From: Turritopsis dohrnii
Taxonomy: Eukaryota > Cnidaria > Hydrozoa > Anthoathecata > Oceaniidae
Reading direction: 5' to 3'
NCBI GenBank assembly: GCA_027922465.2
Contig: BQMF02000495.1
Location: forward strand, 1-64,000
Length of the DNA: 64,000 nucleotides
In this document: piece after piece, positions 35,856 to 46,202 of the stretch
Layout of the letters: each line of letters starts with the position of its first letter
Position numbering within the stretch: the stretch's first letter is position 1
Translations under genes and position numbers: made by a program
The notes under the pieces: generated by a model
The model's input: only the letters and a program-made list of their open reading frames with translations
What the model was told of the DNA's origin: nothing
The model's database searches: none

Positions 35856-37040
35856 AGACAATATTGAAGTTAATGATTTCTTTTAAAATACAAGAAACAT
35901 TTTAGGCTCAAAATAATAGAAACTTTTTCTCTCATTATCTGCCTTTGAAAGGGTGTTTCTTATAAGGAAAAAAAGTTGTGTAAGGCTAACAATGTTTTCC
36001 TGGAGAGCAGTCATTTGATGTATAGGAGAGTAAGTTAATATACATGTCAAACTAAGTAATACATAACAAAATGTGGTCTACTGAACAAACCACGACCGAA
36101 ATACTTGCAGCATTTGAAAAAAGAAACATTATTATAGACACACTTTGTTCCAATGTTGATTAATTTATAACCTGTTCTTGCGTCTAGATAAATAAAAGAA
36201 ACATCAGCTCGGAAAACAAATAATGAAATATAGAGGTGCTCACCGCACAAAAAAACTGCTTCAAGTAGCTCACCGTGATGATAGTGTTTACGAGAAAACG
36301 ATAACAAATGGACTGAGTTAAAAATAAACAACCAAAACAATGAGAAAAACAACGTCAACAACAACAACAATAACAATGTTGCATAGTAACACGTAAACAA
36401 TGTTTTTATGCTGGGTGTATTCTTTTTTATTTGACAAGTAAAAAATAGTCTTACTTTAAGAAACAACTTCTGTTCGATTTGGTTCAAGTGTACTGTTTTC
36501 ACCTCACATACCATCATGTCATCATGATCCTAAAGAATGCCGGGCCTGACTACATTTTGAAATTGTCTTTCATTATTCTAGTCCAAATGATCTCCTGACT
36601 GATCTACTGTTATTAATAAAATTAATTCAAAAGGTGTAACCTTGTTTTGTCTAGCTCTTCCCAGCATAACTTCTTGCACTATGTAACTGATATTCTGGAC
36701 TGAGAAATTTTGGAATGAAATGTTACAAATTTGAAGATGATTGAAAAAGTAGTTTTCCAGGTTGTTCGGGGAATCTAATTGCTTGTATTTTGCTTGAAGT
36801 ACCGAAATAAATGGTGCAGCGAAACAGCAAATTTTACAGTAATTTATCCATTCACTCACCGTCACTGTTGTGGAGATGAATGGGAAAAAATATATCTAAA
36901 TATATTAATCAAATTAGTTCTTTTAAAAAAATTTTGTAACAAACCAAGTGGATATTAGATATTTATATATATATGGAATATTGTGTTTTGTTCATGCTTT
37001 GCGTGAAAATTTAAAAAGTGCATCCAGAAAAACACAGAAA
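35856..37040. other. no convincing gene
   Basis: AT-rich spacer. Minus-strand frames at 36047-36517 (156 codons) and 36578-36865 (95 codons) have hydrophobic, low-complexity content, no signal peptide and no splice context, and look like chance. An AT dinucleotide run lies at about 36963-36975. Confidence 0.4.
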
Positions 37041-38213
37041 ATGTACAGGAGCAAAGAAGAGATAAAAGCTCATCGAAAGTTGCAGGTAGAGTCTTTATTT
37101 TTTCAATAATAGTGTAAATTTTGAATTTTAATAAAAAACAACAAAAAGCCAGCCCTAAAAATACAATAGGACAAAAAATCTTGTCGACTTTTTGACGCTT
37201 TGCTTGTTAACTTGTATACCTGTGTGTATCAGCCTTGTCTGTAAGATGAGAAAATGTTTTGAATAAAAAGAAGCTGGAATACTTGTATACTGGTTGACTG
37301 TCGTCTGTAAACTATGTACAGACAAATGATAACTCGCATAGGGTCTATACATTTTCATAGTGGCAGCTTGTGATGAGATTTTGGAAACTCGTGCATTACA
37401 ATACCCCAACCAACTAAAAGTCAGAAATGTAATGAACAAGATAGGTTAACACTGTTGCCAGTATCGTTGCGTTGATGTACTAACAGGTTCCTCTCAATCT
37501 CTTGTTATCTCATCTGATCACATGAAAATGTATGCCTAAGCGTATAGCCTATGGTGGGTTATTAACAGTATGTTTACAGACTAATGGACTAATATGCAAT
37601 AGTCTAATATGCAGTCTGGTTGAAATCCTACTAAAAAAATAAACAACTTCATAGGCCGTTAAACAATAATATTTTCAAAAACATGGAAGATCATGTAAAA
37701 CACCATTTTCTTTTTTCAAGTCTCTAAACAACGACAAAATAATTTAAACTTGAGTTGCATGAAGAAGTCGAAATCTCAAATTACAAAATATTGGAAATAA
37801 CTGGAATCAAATAATGTTGAAAAGTCACTGGATGAATACATTTTTTAGAATTATACAAACTCTCTCAATGAAAATACTATTTATTGCAGTGACTTTGTTG
37901 ACATTGTTTCTTACAGGTAAGTAATTGGAGCCTTGTTTTCCTTTAATCTTTAAGCACCTAAAAAGTAAGCAATTTGTTCAAGATCGAAAAAAAAAAATCA
38001 TTTTTGAATTTTTAAAGTGATGTTTCTCACTGTCTAGCTGCAGTTGTTCTGTATTGATTTTTTGTCACCATTTTGTTTTGCAGGTGCAAGCTGGATCGAT
38101 ACCATCCACAGCTGCTGTCCAAACATACTGATGAAGGCAGATTTGCTGCCAACCATGATGAAATACTTTTCATAACTATGCCTTTGATACTCTGCTGGCC
38201 ACTTATATTATGA
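37041..38213 (+). CDS. small gene with two possible spliced reading frames
   Basis: Two overlapping models share the intron 37917-38083 (GTAAGT donor, TTTTGCAG acceptor). Model A: ATG at 37868, exons 37868-37916 and 38084-38175, 46 residues, with a clear signal peptide (one Lys, then about 13 hydrophobic residues, a small-residue cleavage region) and a short mature part holding adjacent cysteines (SCCP). Model B: ATG at 37041, exons 37041-37085, 37849-37916 and 38084-38213, 80 residues in another frame, with a charged start and a block KLDRYHPQLLSKH. Both keep the frame across every junction. An acceptor at 37847-37848 lies 19 bases before the model A ATG. AATAAA follows at 38326. I recognise neither product. 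At most one frame need be used. Confidence 0.4.
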
Positions 38214-38223
38214 AGGCACTTCT

Positions 38224-38302
38224 CAGTGGGCAAAATTGTCGAAAAAACACTGATGAAGAGAACTTCTTTTGATATAGTGTGTATATTTCTATAGTAATTT
38301 AT
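38224..38302. mobile_element. CAGTGGG-type MITE, right-truncated copy
   Basis: Starts with CAGTGGGCAAAATTG and keeps the core ATAGTGTGTATATTTCTATAG. The right terminal repeat is missing. It sits just past the stop codons of the small-gene models, before the AATAAA at 38326, so it could be part of their 3' UTR. Confidence 0.6.
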
Positions 38303-38331
38303 CAAAACATCCTAGTAGATTTCAAAATAAA

Positions 38332-39240
38332 ATGTCTGGTTGAAGAACCTACTTCGAACCTAGTGTTCCGTATTTAAAACATAATCACAGGTGGTATTTC
38401 GAATGAAAATAGCCTGGGTAAAAAGTGGACCAACCTTGTTTTAACGAGTAAACTTACGTTTACTTACGAGTTGAATGGTTAAATGGTTCTGCTGGGCATA
38501 TCCAAGGAGGGTTGTTTGGTTTATGGTTTAGTTTTTTTGTTTCGATTCAATTTACTTATACAATTAGATTTCTGCGTAAGCAAGAAACATTTAAAGTGTT
38601 ATAATAATGTTTTCATGTTACTATTTCATTTTTTGAATTCTACCGAATGGGTATTATTTTCGTACAAAGTATGAACGAAAAATGCTGAAATCCTTTTGCC
38701 TGTTAACGATCTTGTTCATATTCCAATCATCTCTGTTGAAAAGCAATCAATCCAAACATTTCTCTTGTGTTTACAATTTTTTTGGAATTACTCAGAGAGG
38801 CATCTGCTCATTCTTTACATACATGTTCCGTTTAATCATCGTTTGTCAAATACGACTTCCACCCACGTGGCGTAAACATATGTCTTCAAATATGACGTCA
38901 TTTTGAAATCCGAACATTTTTTTCACAACAGAGATATCGGTTTTTGGACTAAACTTTGACCTAATTTTGCTTGCTTCAAATATCACATCAACAAACTTTT
39001 AAAACGAAAATCTTCTTTGTTTCCTCAACTTCTTTTTGATATTTTACGTTGTTTTGATTAACAGAGTCGATCTTTTTGTGTGTTCGTTTTGGCTTTCACA
39101 ATCATTAAGATAACAAACAGGTGTGAGGAAGAGATATAGCAGCCACCTGTCGCGTGTGCTTCGTTATAACTTTCTTTCACGCTTGTTCCGAACCACGTTC
39201 TTTCGAATACAGTGAATGTGTTCTTGTTTTAATTTGCTTT
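38332..39240. other. intergenic; one weak signal-peptide-like frame
   Basis: A 74-codon plus frame at 38682-38906 starts with a Lys-containing hydrophobic stretch like a signal peptide, but its remainder is hydrophobic without a clear family or splice support. Nothing else stands out. Confidence 0.35.
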
Positions 39241-39253
39241 ATTTTCAAAACAG

Positions 39254-39260
39254 TATAAAA
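39254..39260 (+). promoter_or_regulatory. TATA box of the cysteine-rich peptide gene
   Basis: TATAAAA preceded by CAG. A start site about 30 bases downstream would give a leader exon ending at a GTAAGTAAG donor near 39338-39340, which can splice to the acceptor AG at 39496-39497, nine bases before the coding ATG. Confidence 0.55.
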
Positions 39261-39506
39261 TGGATGGTTCATCGGTTCAAAGGTACCATTCAACATTGTG
39301 AAGTGGATGAGTTGGAACCCTGATTTGTTTGGAGTCTGGTAAGTAAGTTCTTAACACGATTAAGTGTACATACCTGTTCATAAATGACATCACAATCTCG
39401 TCTCTATTTTTACTCATTACCACGCATCAGGAAGAGAATTTCATGAAATTCTGAGTGTCGGTTAGTAGCCGCTCACCATCGCAGTGCTTTTTTTTAGATA
39501 TTGATT

Positions 39507-39887
39507 ATGCTCTCTTTCGGTGTCAAGTTAATGCTGTTAGTAATTCTAGGAACTGTTTTGGTTTCTTGTAACGGATACACGATTCAGAATATTGACAAGG
39601 TGAGTTGTAATTTTTGTTTTGAAGCTATTAGCCCGGTTCCCCGTTTTTCTGAACTCCGAATTCTTTGCCAGTCTAGTTTCCATTCGGACGCCTTTTCGTT
39701 AATTTCGTTTTTTTTTCCGATTGTTCTCGTTACATTATTATAGCGTGCACCAGGTTGTCCCTTATACAAACCATGTAATTTCCACGAAGATTGTGGTGGC
39801 TGTTATTGTGCGAGGTTCTGGCATACATCTGTCTGCTATTCTCCACGCAAACATGGCTTGATGTTCGGCGAAGACAACACCAAGTGA
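39507..39887 (+). CDS. secreted six-cysteine peptide precursor, knottin-like
   Basis: Two exons, 39507-39599 and 39744-39887, with a phase-0 intron (GTGAGT donor, ATTATAG acceptor), give 78 residues. The first 23 or so form a signal peptide. The exon junction falls between Lys31 and Arg32, making a dibasic processing site. The mature part of about 46 residues has six cysteines at positions 36, 42, 48, 51, 53 and 62, spacing C-5-C-5-C-2-C-1-C-8-C. That spacing fits the general inhibitor cystine knot pattern, which in invertebrates includes toxins, protease inhibitors, antimicrobial peptides and signalling peptides. Which of these applies cannot be told. A TATA box and leader intron lie upstream. 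The start is the second in-frame candidate region but the only ATG. Confidence 0.7.
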
Positions 39888-40311
39888 ACACGCCCACTAA
39901 TTTATGGCTAACAAATTGGCAAATTCTCATTTGTTTAAAATTCATGTATCAATTTTTTCGTAGTTTTCATATTTGTGAAGAAAATGCTGACTGTTTATTA
40001 ACTATTGTGATGCGTTATGGCTGACTTATTCTCCGTCCCTTAAGAATTTGTGGTTTCGATGGGACTTAGATCGGATATTGACCTTAGGCTTTTCTCAAGT
40101 GTGTTTCTTTTGACGACCTATTTGACCGTGTGCAATTCAAAAGTACTGACGTAATCCTTGCAAAACATGGTGTAAACACAGGCGTTTTAAATTCAGTGAA
40201 GTGTAGTTTATACGGTCGAGCTTTTGCCTTGTCTAATGTAAATCTAATGACCTGTACTTATGAAAACTGTTGCATTCTTAAGTAAAACTATTGACAATGT
40301 CTAATCGCAGG
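39888..40311. other. 3' flank of the peptide gene, no further gene seen
   Basis: AT-rich sequence. No canonical AATAAA was noted close to the peptide stop codon. No repeat with a partner elsewhere in the window was found. Confidence 0.4.
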
Positions 40312-40686
40312 TCAGGCCTTTTTCGGAAAATATGTCATAGCAGATTTTGCCTCGCTTTCAAACCACATAAAGAGAAGAAATGATACCGGAGGGGAAAATG
40401 TTACTCGAAGTTTTTTTATCATTCCTAAGTGATTAGAAAACATCAGAGAAACGAGGCAAGATCTGGTGTGACGTAATCCTTCCTTTGTTTCCGTTGTGAT
40501 TATACCACATTCATCACAAGTGGAATTGATACGTTTTGTGAGATTGGTTATGCATACAATTTTTGATTCAGGCTCTTCAATAACAATAGGTTGTTGTCCT
40601 TCATACTCAAAAGTAAACAAGATTTTCGGTGGTTTGTCGTTCGTAATGTTCCGATACGTAATATCGGGATTTACGTTATTTTTCAT
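40312..40686 (-). CDS. hypothetical 124-residue open frame
   Basis: An uninterrupted minus-strand frame from ATG at 40686. Composition is protein-like in the first 90 residues (polar, with a CDECG block) and more hydrophobic at the end. No domain is recognised. There is no signal peptide and no obvious intron. It could be a real single-exon gene, part of a longer gene or a decayed element. Confidence 0.3.
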   Translation of the reverse strand: MKNNVNPDITYRNITNDKPPKILFTFEYEGQQPIVIEEPESKIVCITNLTKRINSTCDECGIITTETKEGLRHTRSCLVSLMFSNHLGMIKKLRVTFSPPVSFLLFMWFESEAKSAMTYFPKKA

Positions 40687-42036
40687 TGGCACAAGAGGGA
40701 GAGACTAGTGAACTAGTCTAATTTTGCTCAGATTATGGATTAAGTTATAATCGGTAAAAAGTTTTCATCCGGAATGCTAGAATGATATTAGAAAAACAAA
40801 AACCGGAAATATCCGTGATCCCCCACTAAAATCGATTGTTTAATGGATTCAAGCGTGGACAGATCTCGATTGTGATATAATCAAGAAATCAAAGTCACAA
40901 AAGTACAAACTTTGGCGACTTTGCAAAAACGACAAGAAGCTTCCTGTTTGACAGAGCGCTGGCACGTTGCAGCGTTTTATATTAATTTATATTGATTTTA
41001 TCTAATTTGTCTTTTATATTTACGTCAATGCACTATCACAGTTCATCCACATTTCTAGATGAAGAGCCTATAAGGATAAACTGGAAATAAACCCCTTACT
41101 TACTTACTTACTTACGCCCGCCGTTTACTTTTACGATAATTATAACACGTCAGGATGCCAGATTTCGAGAGTAAGGAAAAGAAGAAGAACAGCTTTAAAA
41201 CTTGCTTGTGGAAAAAGTTCAAGATAACTAAAAATAGCTATCAGATCGGATCATCGAATAAGAATTTAAAGAAGTAAACAATTTGTTTATGTAAACAAAA
41301 GAAATTTGACACGTTTGTGTTCATAAAAAAACTTTGAACTTTTAGTTGATGCTGATGTAAGAAAGAAAAGAACGACATTATAACGATTATGAAAGTTATC
41401 TTGAAAAATCGATTTTTTTTATACTCAGATTTGGAATTGGAAACTGATTGTCGCCAATTAATATATAGATTTCAATTAGTTTAGTTTAATTGTTCAAAAG
41501 AAATGCAATCAGTTTGTGTGCATATAAAACTTTATAAAAGTTCTCAACAGTCTGTTTGAAAACTTTGGCTTCAAAGATTTCCATCTCATTTTTGAAGAAG
41601 ATATCCAATTAATTTTTATAAATTCTGTATCGATGGAATCTTTATTTTTTGGTCTTTCTCGTGATGTAATTTTTGTAGGAAATGGAAAAGTAGAAGAAGA
41701 GAAAATCGAAAAATAAGTTTGGAAAAACTCATTGATTTCGTATAAAACTTGATTGAGGCATGAACGAGCAATTAAGAATGTAATCGATTGAGTTTTTTCT
41801 AGAACGATCGATTTAGTACGATTTGTACGTTTTAGTAATTGCAAAACTATATTCATAGAAAATGTGATTCGCTGTGAAATCAATATTTGCATTAATAATA
41901 CGTCATTGAAATTAGCAGAAAAAAAGGTAAGTTTTCTTTCTTTTTCTTTTGTAATTTTATTTCGGGTTTCCTTCTATGATGAATACAACACTAGTAATTG
42001 CACCCTTTGAAGTTTTAATGTTATTGTTCTCTACAG
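40687..42036. other. spacer with a LINE-like tail and NLR leader
   Basis: Positions 41040-41117 read AAGGATAAACTGGAAATAAA and then TTAC repeated about five times, like the 3' end of a truncated non-LTR retroelement. A donor at 41927 (AAAAAAG followed by GTAAGTTTTC) and an acceptor at 42035-42036 suggest a leader intron of the first NLR. A 127-codon minus frame at 41509-41892 looks like chance. Confidence 0.4.
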
Positions 42037-42108
42037 AAAATCACTGATTCTTCAAAACTGTCATTTATCAAATGAAAACAAACGTGGAAGTGTTTAGTTG
42101 GCATCGTA

Positions 42109-45100
42109 ATGTCTTCAACAACACCATCAGATCTTCACATTAACATCTCAGATGAGAATCTTTTACGTCTGGGTTTACTGACGAGAAAAGTTGGTTTGAA
42201 GTATGCAAAGCAAATTATATTCACGCATTTTCCAAAAGATCCTATTCCTCTGTATAACGCATTAGTTTCTTACAAGAGGAACTTGGGAAATGATATCAAA
42301 GCAATCTTGAAAAGACTTGGTGCCAATGATGCAGAAATCGAGCATTTTCGTCATGCAAGAATTGATAATTCTGGAAAGATTATCGAAGATTTGTTGAAAG
42401 ATATCAGAAATGAGATAACACGTGAGTTCTATACTTTTGTCATTGAAAATAAGAACATGAAAATTCTGTAGTTAGAGCAAGTATAAATAAGTATTTACTT
42501 GACTATAATGATTACGTGATGTTTTAGGTTCGATAGTATTACGAGAAGTGCTTGATATCGTTTGTAAGGATATTGAAGACGCATGGAGAGATCTTGCAAT
42601 ATCACTTGATATAGATGTCCATGTTGTTGACAGTATTGCACAAGAGAACATTACTAACGAAGAGAAAATGAACAAATGCTTTGAATGCAAGTTATTCAAT
42701 ATTTCATGGAACCACCTCAAGCAACAGCTGAATATGCAGAATCATCAAAATATCGTCAAAAAGATTGTTGAAGATACATTCATCACTACAGGTTTGTTTA
42801 TGATTCTGAATTAGATGTTATGTTAAGAACATATCCCTGGTTTTCGTAATCATTAATCATTAATTGTTTATTATTATTTTATATTGTTATCCTATAGAAT
42901 TAAAAGAATTACGAAATACTCAAATAAAACATTACCACTCAAGATTCGAACGTGTTCAAACAACGGATATTCTTAGTAAATGGCCCTTAAAGTCCACCAC
43001 ACGTATGAATCAATATGTCAACTTATACATGAGTAAAGATATTGGAAAGGAAGATAACTCAAGAAATTCTGATCGTATCTTTAACCTCACTACCCAGTTC
43101 AGTTTGCGTGAAAAGATTGAAATGCAGGACATTTTGAAGGATGATAACGATGATTTTGTTGTAATTCGTGGAATTGGTGGAATAGGCAAAACCACTTTGG
43201 CAAACATGTTAGTTTTGAAATGGTCTAAACAAGAGCTGCTTAACGACATCAAATTGCTATTTTATATCAAATGTAGAGAGATCGAGGAAACAGACGAAAG
43301 AACGCTGAAAGATTTTGCCATTAATCATTTTTCAGATTTAATTCAAGAAATGAATTTAGATCATATGGAAGAATTTGGCAAACATGTTCTTTTTGTATTT
43401 GATGGTCTAGACGAATTAGAAAGCTCAAAAGTAACTAAAATCTATGACATGTTGGAAAAGAACTTTTTGAAATCGGCCGATAGTTTTCGTGTTTGCATTA
43501 CAGGAAGACCAAACGCCATTCAAAATTTGGTGTTAAAAGTGAAACACAAAGCTTCTAAAATGGTTGATGTGATGGGATTTACAAGAGAAAATCAAAGATC
43601 ATTCATTGAAAAACACTACAGTGATCAGCAAGATAAAGAAGAAATGGTCGATAAAATGACGGAAGAAATCGAGCGCAACCCAGAGGTCAAATCATTGGCG
43701 ACAGTTCCTTTGTATTTGGAAACCCTATGCTACATAAATGACCAACAGAACGGTTTTGATTATGTGACTTCAAGTGTTAGTGCAAATCTGGTTATGTGTC
43801 TATTCATCATCCAGAACTGCTATAAAGACCTTGCATTGTCCAATGCAGATCTTTATGAAGTTGCTTCTCATCAGAAGGTCGTCCAGGTGATGATGAAACT
43901 CGGAAAACTTTCATTTTGTTCTCTGAAAAACCATCAAGTTGTTTTTAAGGAAACTGACTCAGATGTGGAGAAGTGTGGTATGTTGGTCAAGTATGGTTCA
44001 ACCAAAAGAGGTTTCAGTTACCAGTTTCGGCATTTGATTTTTTCCGAGTTCTTGTGTGGCTTGTATTTATTTTCCAACTGTCGAAACAAAATTTATGATA
44101 TTTTCATGAATTTGGAAGAGGGATCCCCTCTCTGGAGTTCTTTGCCAACTCTGTTAGCGTTACATACAGCCATGTCTCAGCCAAACTTAAACGATGATTT
44201 GGTACATAGTTTTGCCAAGGAAGTTGTGAGAGAAACGAGATGGGAACATCTTCTGGATCGTCATATTGATTGTCTGCTAGTTAAACTCTTCAGCTATCGG
44301 CTTGTTTGTGAAGCAGAAAAATTCAATTATTGGTTAAAGTGGCACGGTGCATGGGATTGGTTGCAAAGGTTTTTCGAAAAATCACAGCCGAAAAATCAAG
44401 CTGTACAGCATAGTCAATGTATTGATGACTCCTGGCTGATATTGTTAGAATCTATTTTTGAATCAAAACGGAAACCTCCATCTTTCTTAGTCGAAGCTTT
44501 CAGAGAGGTACATTCTTATGATATTACGTCTCATCAAATGTTGCGTTATTGTTCTTATTTATTTTCACCAGAACATGAGCTTTTTTCAAATGGCACGTTG
44601 CGTCATTTGGATATCAGTTTTAATGGTTTTCTCAATGATGATGAATTGGAATTTGCAAAGTCGTTTCTTATCAAATTCGAGAGCATGTACATTCGCCCAA
44701 CTTTTAATGGAAAACTGTTAAGTTCGTTAGTTACAAATGAGAAAGACGACGAGCACAAAGGTTTTGTTAACTTAATAGAACTTACTGTGTCATACTTGCC
44801 AGAAGATCTGGTCGAATATCTACCTTATCTTTGTATTTTTAATCTGAGAGATTGCAACAGTATTCCTATTGAATCAGCTGAGATATTACCAGTTCGCTTT
44901 CATGAAGCAAAAAGTAAAGGAACGGTTAACCTTAGCCAGTTGCGTATCGGAATATGCTCCGATCAAGTGGTGAAAAGTATGATACCGTGTTTATCATATT
45001 ATACAAACGGCTTCTCTTACGTGCGCATTGACAAATGTAATACATCATTACCGACGTTAACACTTTTATCGAAAGCAATACTAGATGCAGAACAGAAATT

Positions 45101-45569
45101 AAGTATGATTACTTTGAACTCTTGCAACATAACAGACGATGGTGTCGTTGCGTTATCTTCATGCTTCAGTAACATTAACGTATTAGATCTATCCGGCAAT
45201 CCTAATATATCGGAAAGGGGAATACAAGAAATTGCTGATTCGATTCTCCAACAAGTAGAAGCGAATGGAAAAGCGACTTTGAGAAGTTTGTATTTGTCGC
45301 ATTTAAATAGAAAGCAATTCAAAGTTTTATCACCTGCAATACCTTACCTATCAAGGTTAAACATTCATCATTCAGAGATCGATGTGAAGGATATGGAGAT
45401 ATTGAGAGAAAATAGAGAAACTGACCTCTTTCTATATTTCCGTGATACTGTTTTAGATACAGATACTGTTGAAGAAGTATTCGCTGGCTCCCCAGTACAT
45501 ATAAGTGTCGAGTGTTCGAACTTAAAGTTTATTTTTCAGGGAAAAGTGCTTGCGAAAATGTATTTTTAA
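42109..45569 (+). CDS. NLR 1: novel N-domain, DEATH, NACHT, LRR receptor
   Basis: Intracellular innate immune sensor of the NACHT-LRR class. Three coding exons, 42109-42421, 42528-42791 and 42898-45569, give 1082 residues, and both introns are phase 1. Residues 1-105 form a helical N-terminal domain I cannot name (it opens with LLRLGLLTRKVGLKYAKQI). Residues about 108-190 look like a death-fold domain (WRDLAISL, then ISWNHLKQQL). The NACHT domain has Walker A GIGGIGKTT at 284-292 and Walker B VLFVFDGLDEL at 356-366, followed by TGRPNAI. The C-terminal third holds irregular ribonuclease-inhibitor-like LRRs, clearest in ITDDGVVALSSCF and LDLSGNPNISERG. The frame is intact. A leader intron (41927-42036) may precede it. 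AATAAA lies 57 bases after the stop. Family knowledge implies ligand-induced oligomerisation and signalling through the death fold. The ligand is unknown. Confidence 0.92.
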
Positions 45570-45579
45570 AGGGAAAATT

Positions 45580-45640
45580 TCATATAAATTTTAGAGAGTG
45601 AAAGCGTGAAAAAAACGGATGCTAAAATAAAAGTGTGACA
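45580..45640 (+). terminator. NLR 1 3' end with poly(A) signal and rearranged repeat core
   Basis: AATAAA at 45626-45631 is the likely poly(A) signal of NLR 1. The same stretch contains ATTTTAGAGAGTG and, about 25 bases later, CTAAAATAAAAGTGTGACACA, both pieces of the dispersed promoter-like repeat found at 0.4, 9.4 and 57.4 kb. Confidence 0.45.
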
Positions 45641-46202
45641 CAATTTATTTTTACTACTGCATATATCGTATCGTGAAGAATTTATTACGAACATTTTGAT
45701 GTGTTTCAGATCTTCTGATTAAAAAGTTTTTCTGTTCATAACTCCAGTGTTGAACTAAATATGCTTTAGCCGGAATATCTAGAGATTTTTAATTAAAAGA
45801 GTGAAGAGTGTTTTTTTCTGTATTGACGTTAGATATTTTTAATCATGGGGAACCATTGCATTGTATCTTCAATTTATACAATTTATGTAAAAAGTGAAAA
45901 AAGTGGACGCACAGCGCGTATTTTTTTTTTTTGATGAATTGCTGTTCTTAACGGGATACTACATTCTAAACATTCTGCATTGCAAACAATTGAGGAACTT
46001 TATCATACTAAAATTCATTATACTAAGCCTTTCTCTCTGTTCAGCTCACATCGATTAAAACCTGTAAAAATTTTTTACACGGGTTACTAGTGCGTAGTAT
46101 ATACTCTTTCATTCCCGGTGACAAAAGAGTGAGGACGTCAAAGTGACAGGTAAACAGAATATATCCTTAATCCTATTTATATCTCATGAATCATTCCAAA
46201 TA
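45641..46202. other. NLR 1 downstream flank duplicated at 63 kb
   Basis: About 46085-46200 matches about 62990-63100, downstream of NLR 2: both contain TACTCTTTCATTCCC, GTGAGGACGTCAAAGT and ATATCTCATGAAT. The tandem duplication therefore included sequence past the 3' end of the NLR gene. Around 46020-46100, TTTCTCT..GTTCAGCTCA and GGGTTACTAGT also match 57.6 kb. Confidence 0.6.

Noticed and set aside
36047..36517. A 156-codon minus-strand frame
   Set aside because: Hydrophobic, low-complexity AT-rich content, no splice context and no domain, so chance is more likely.
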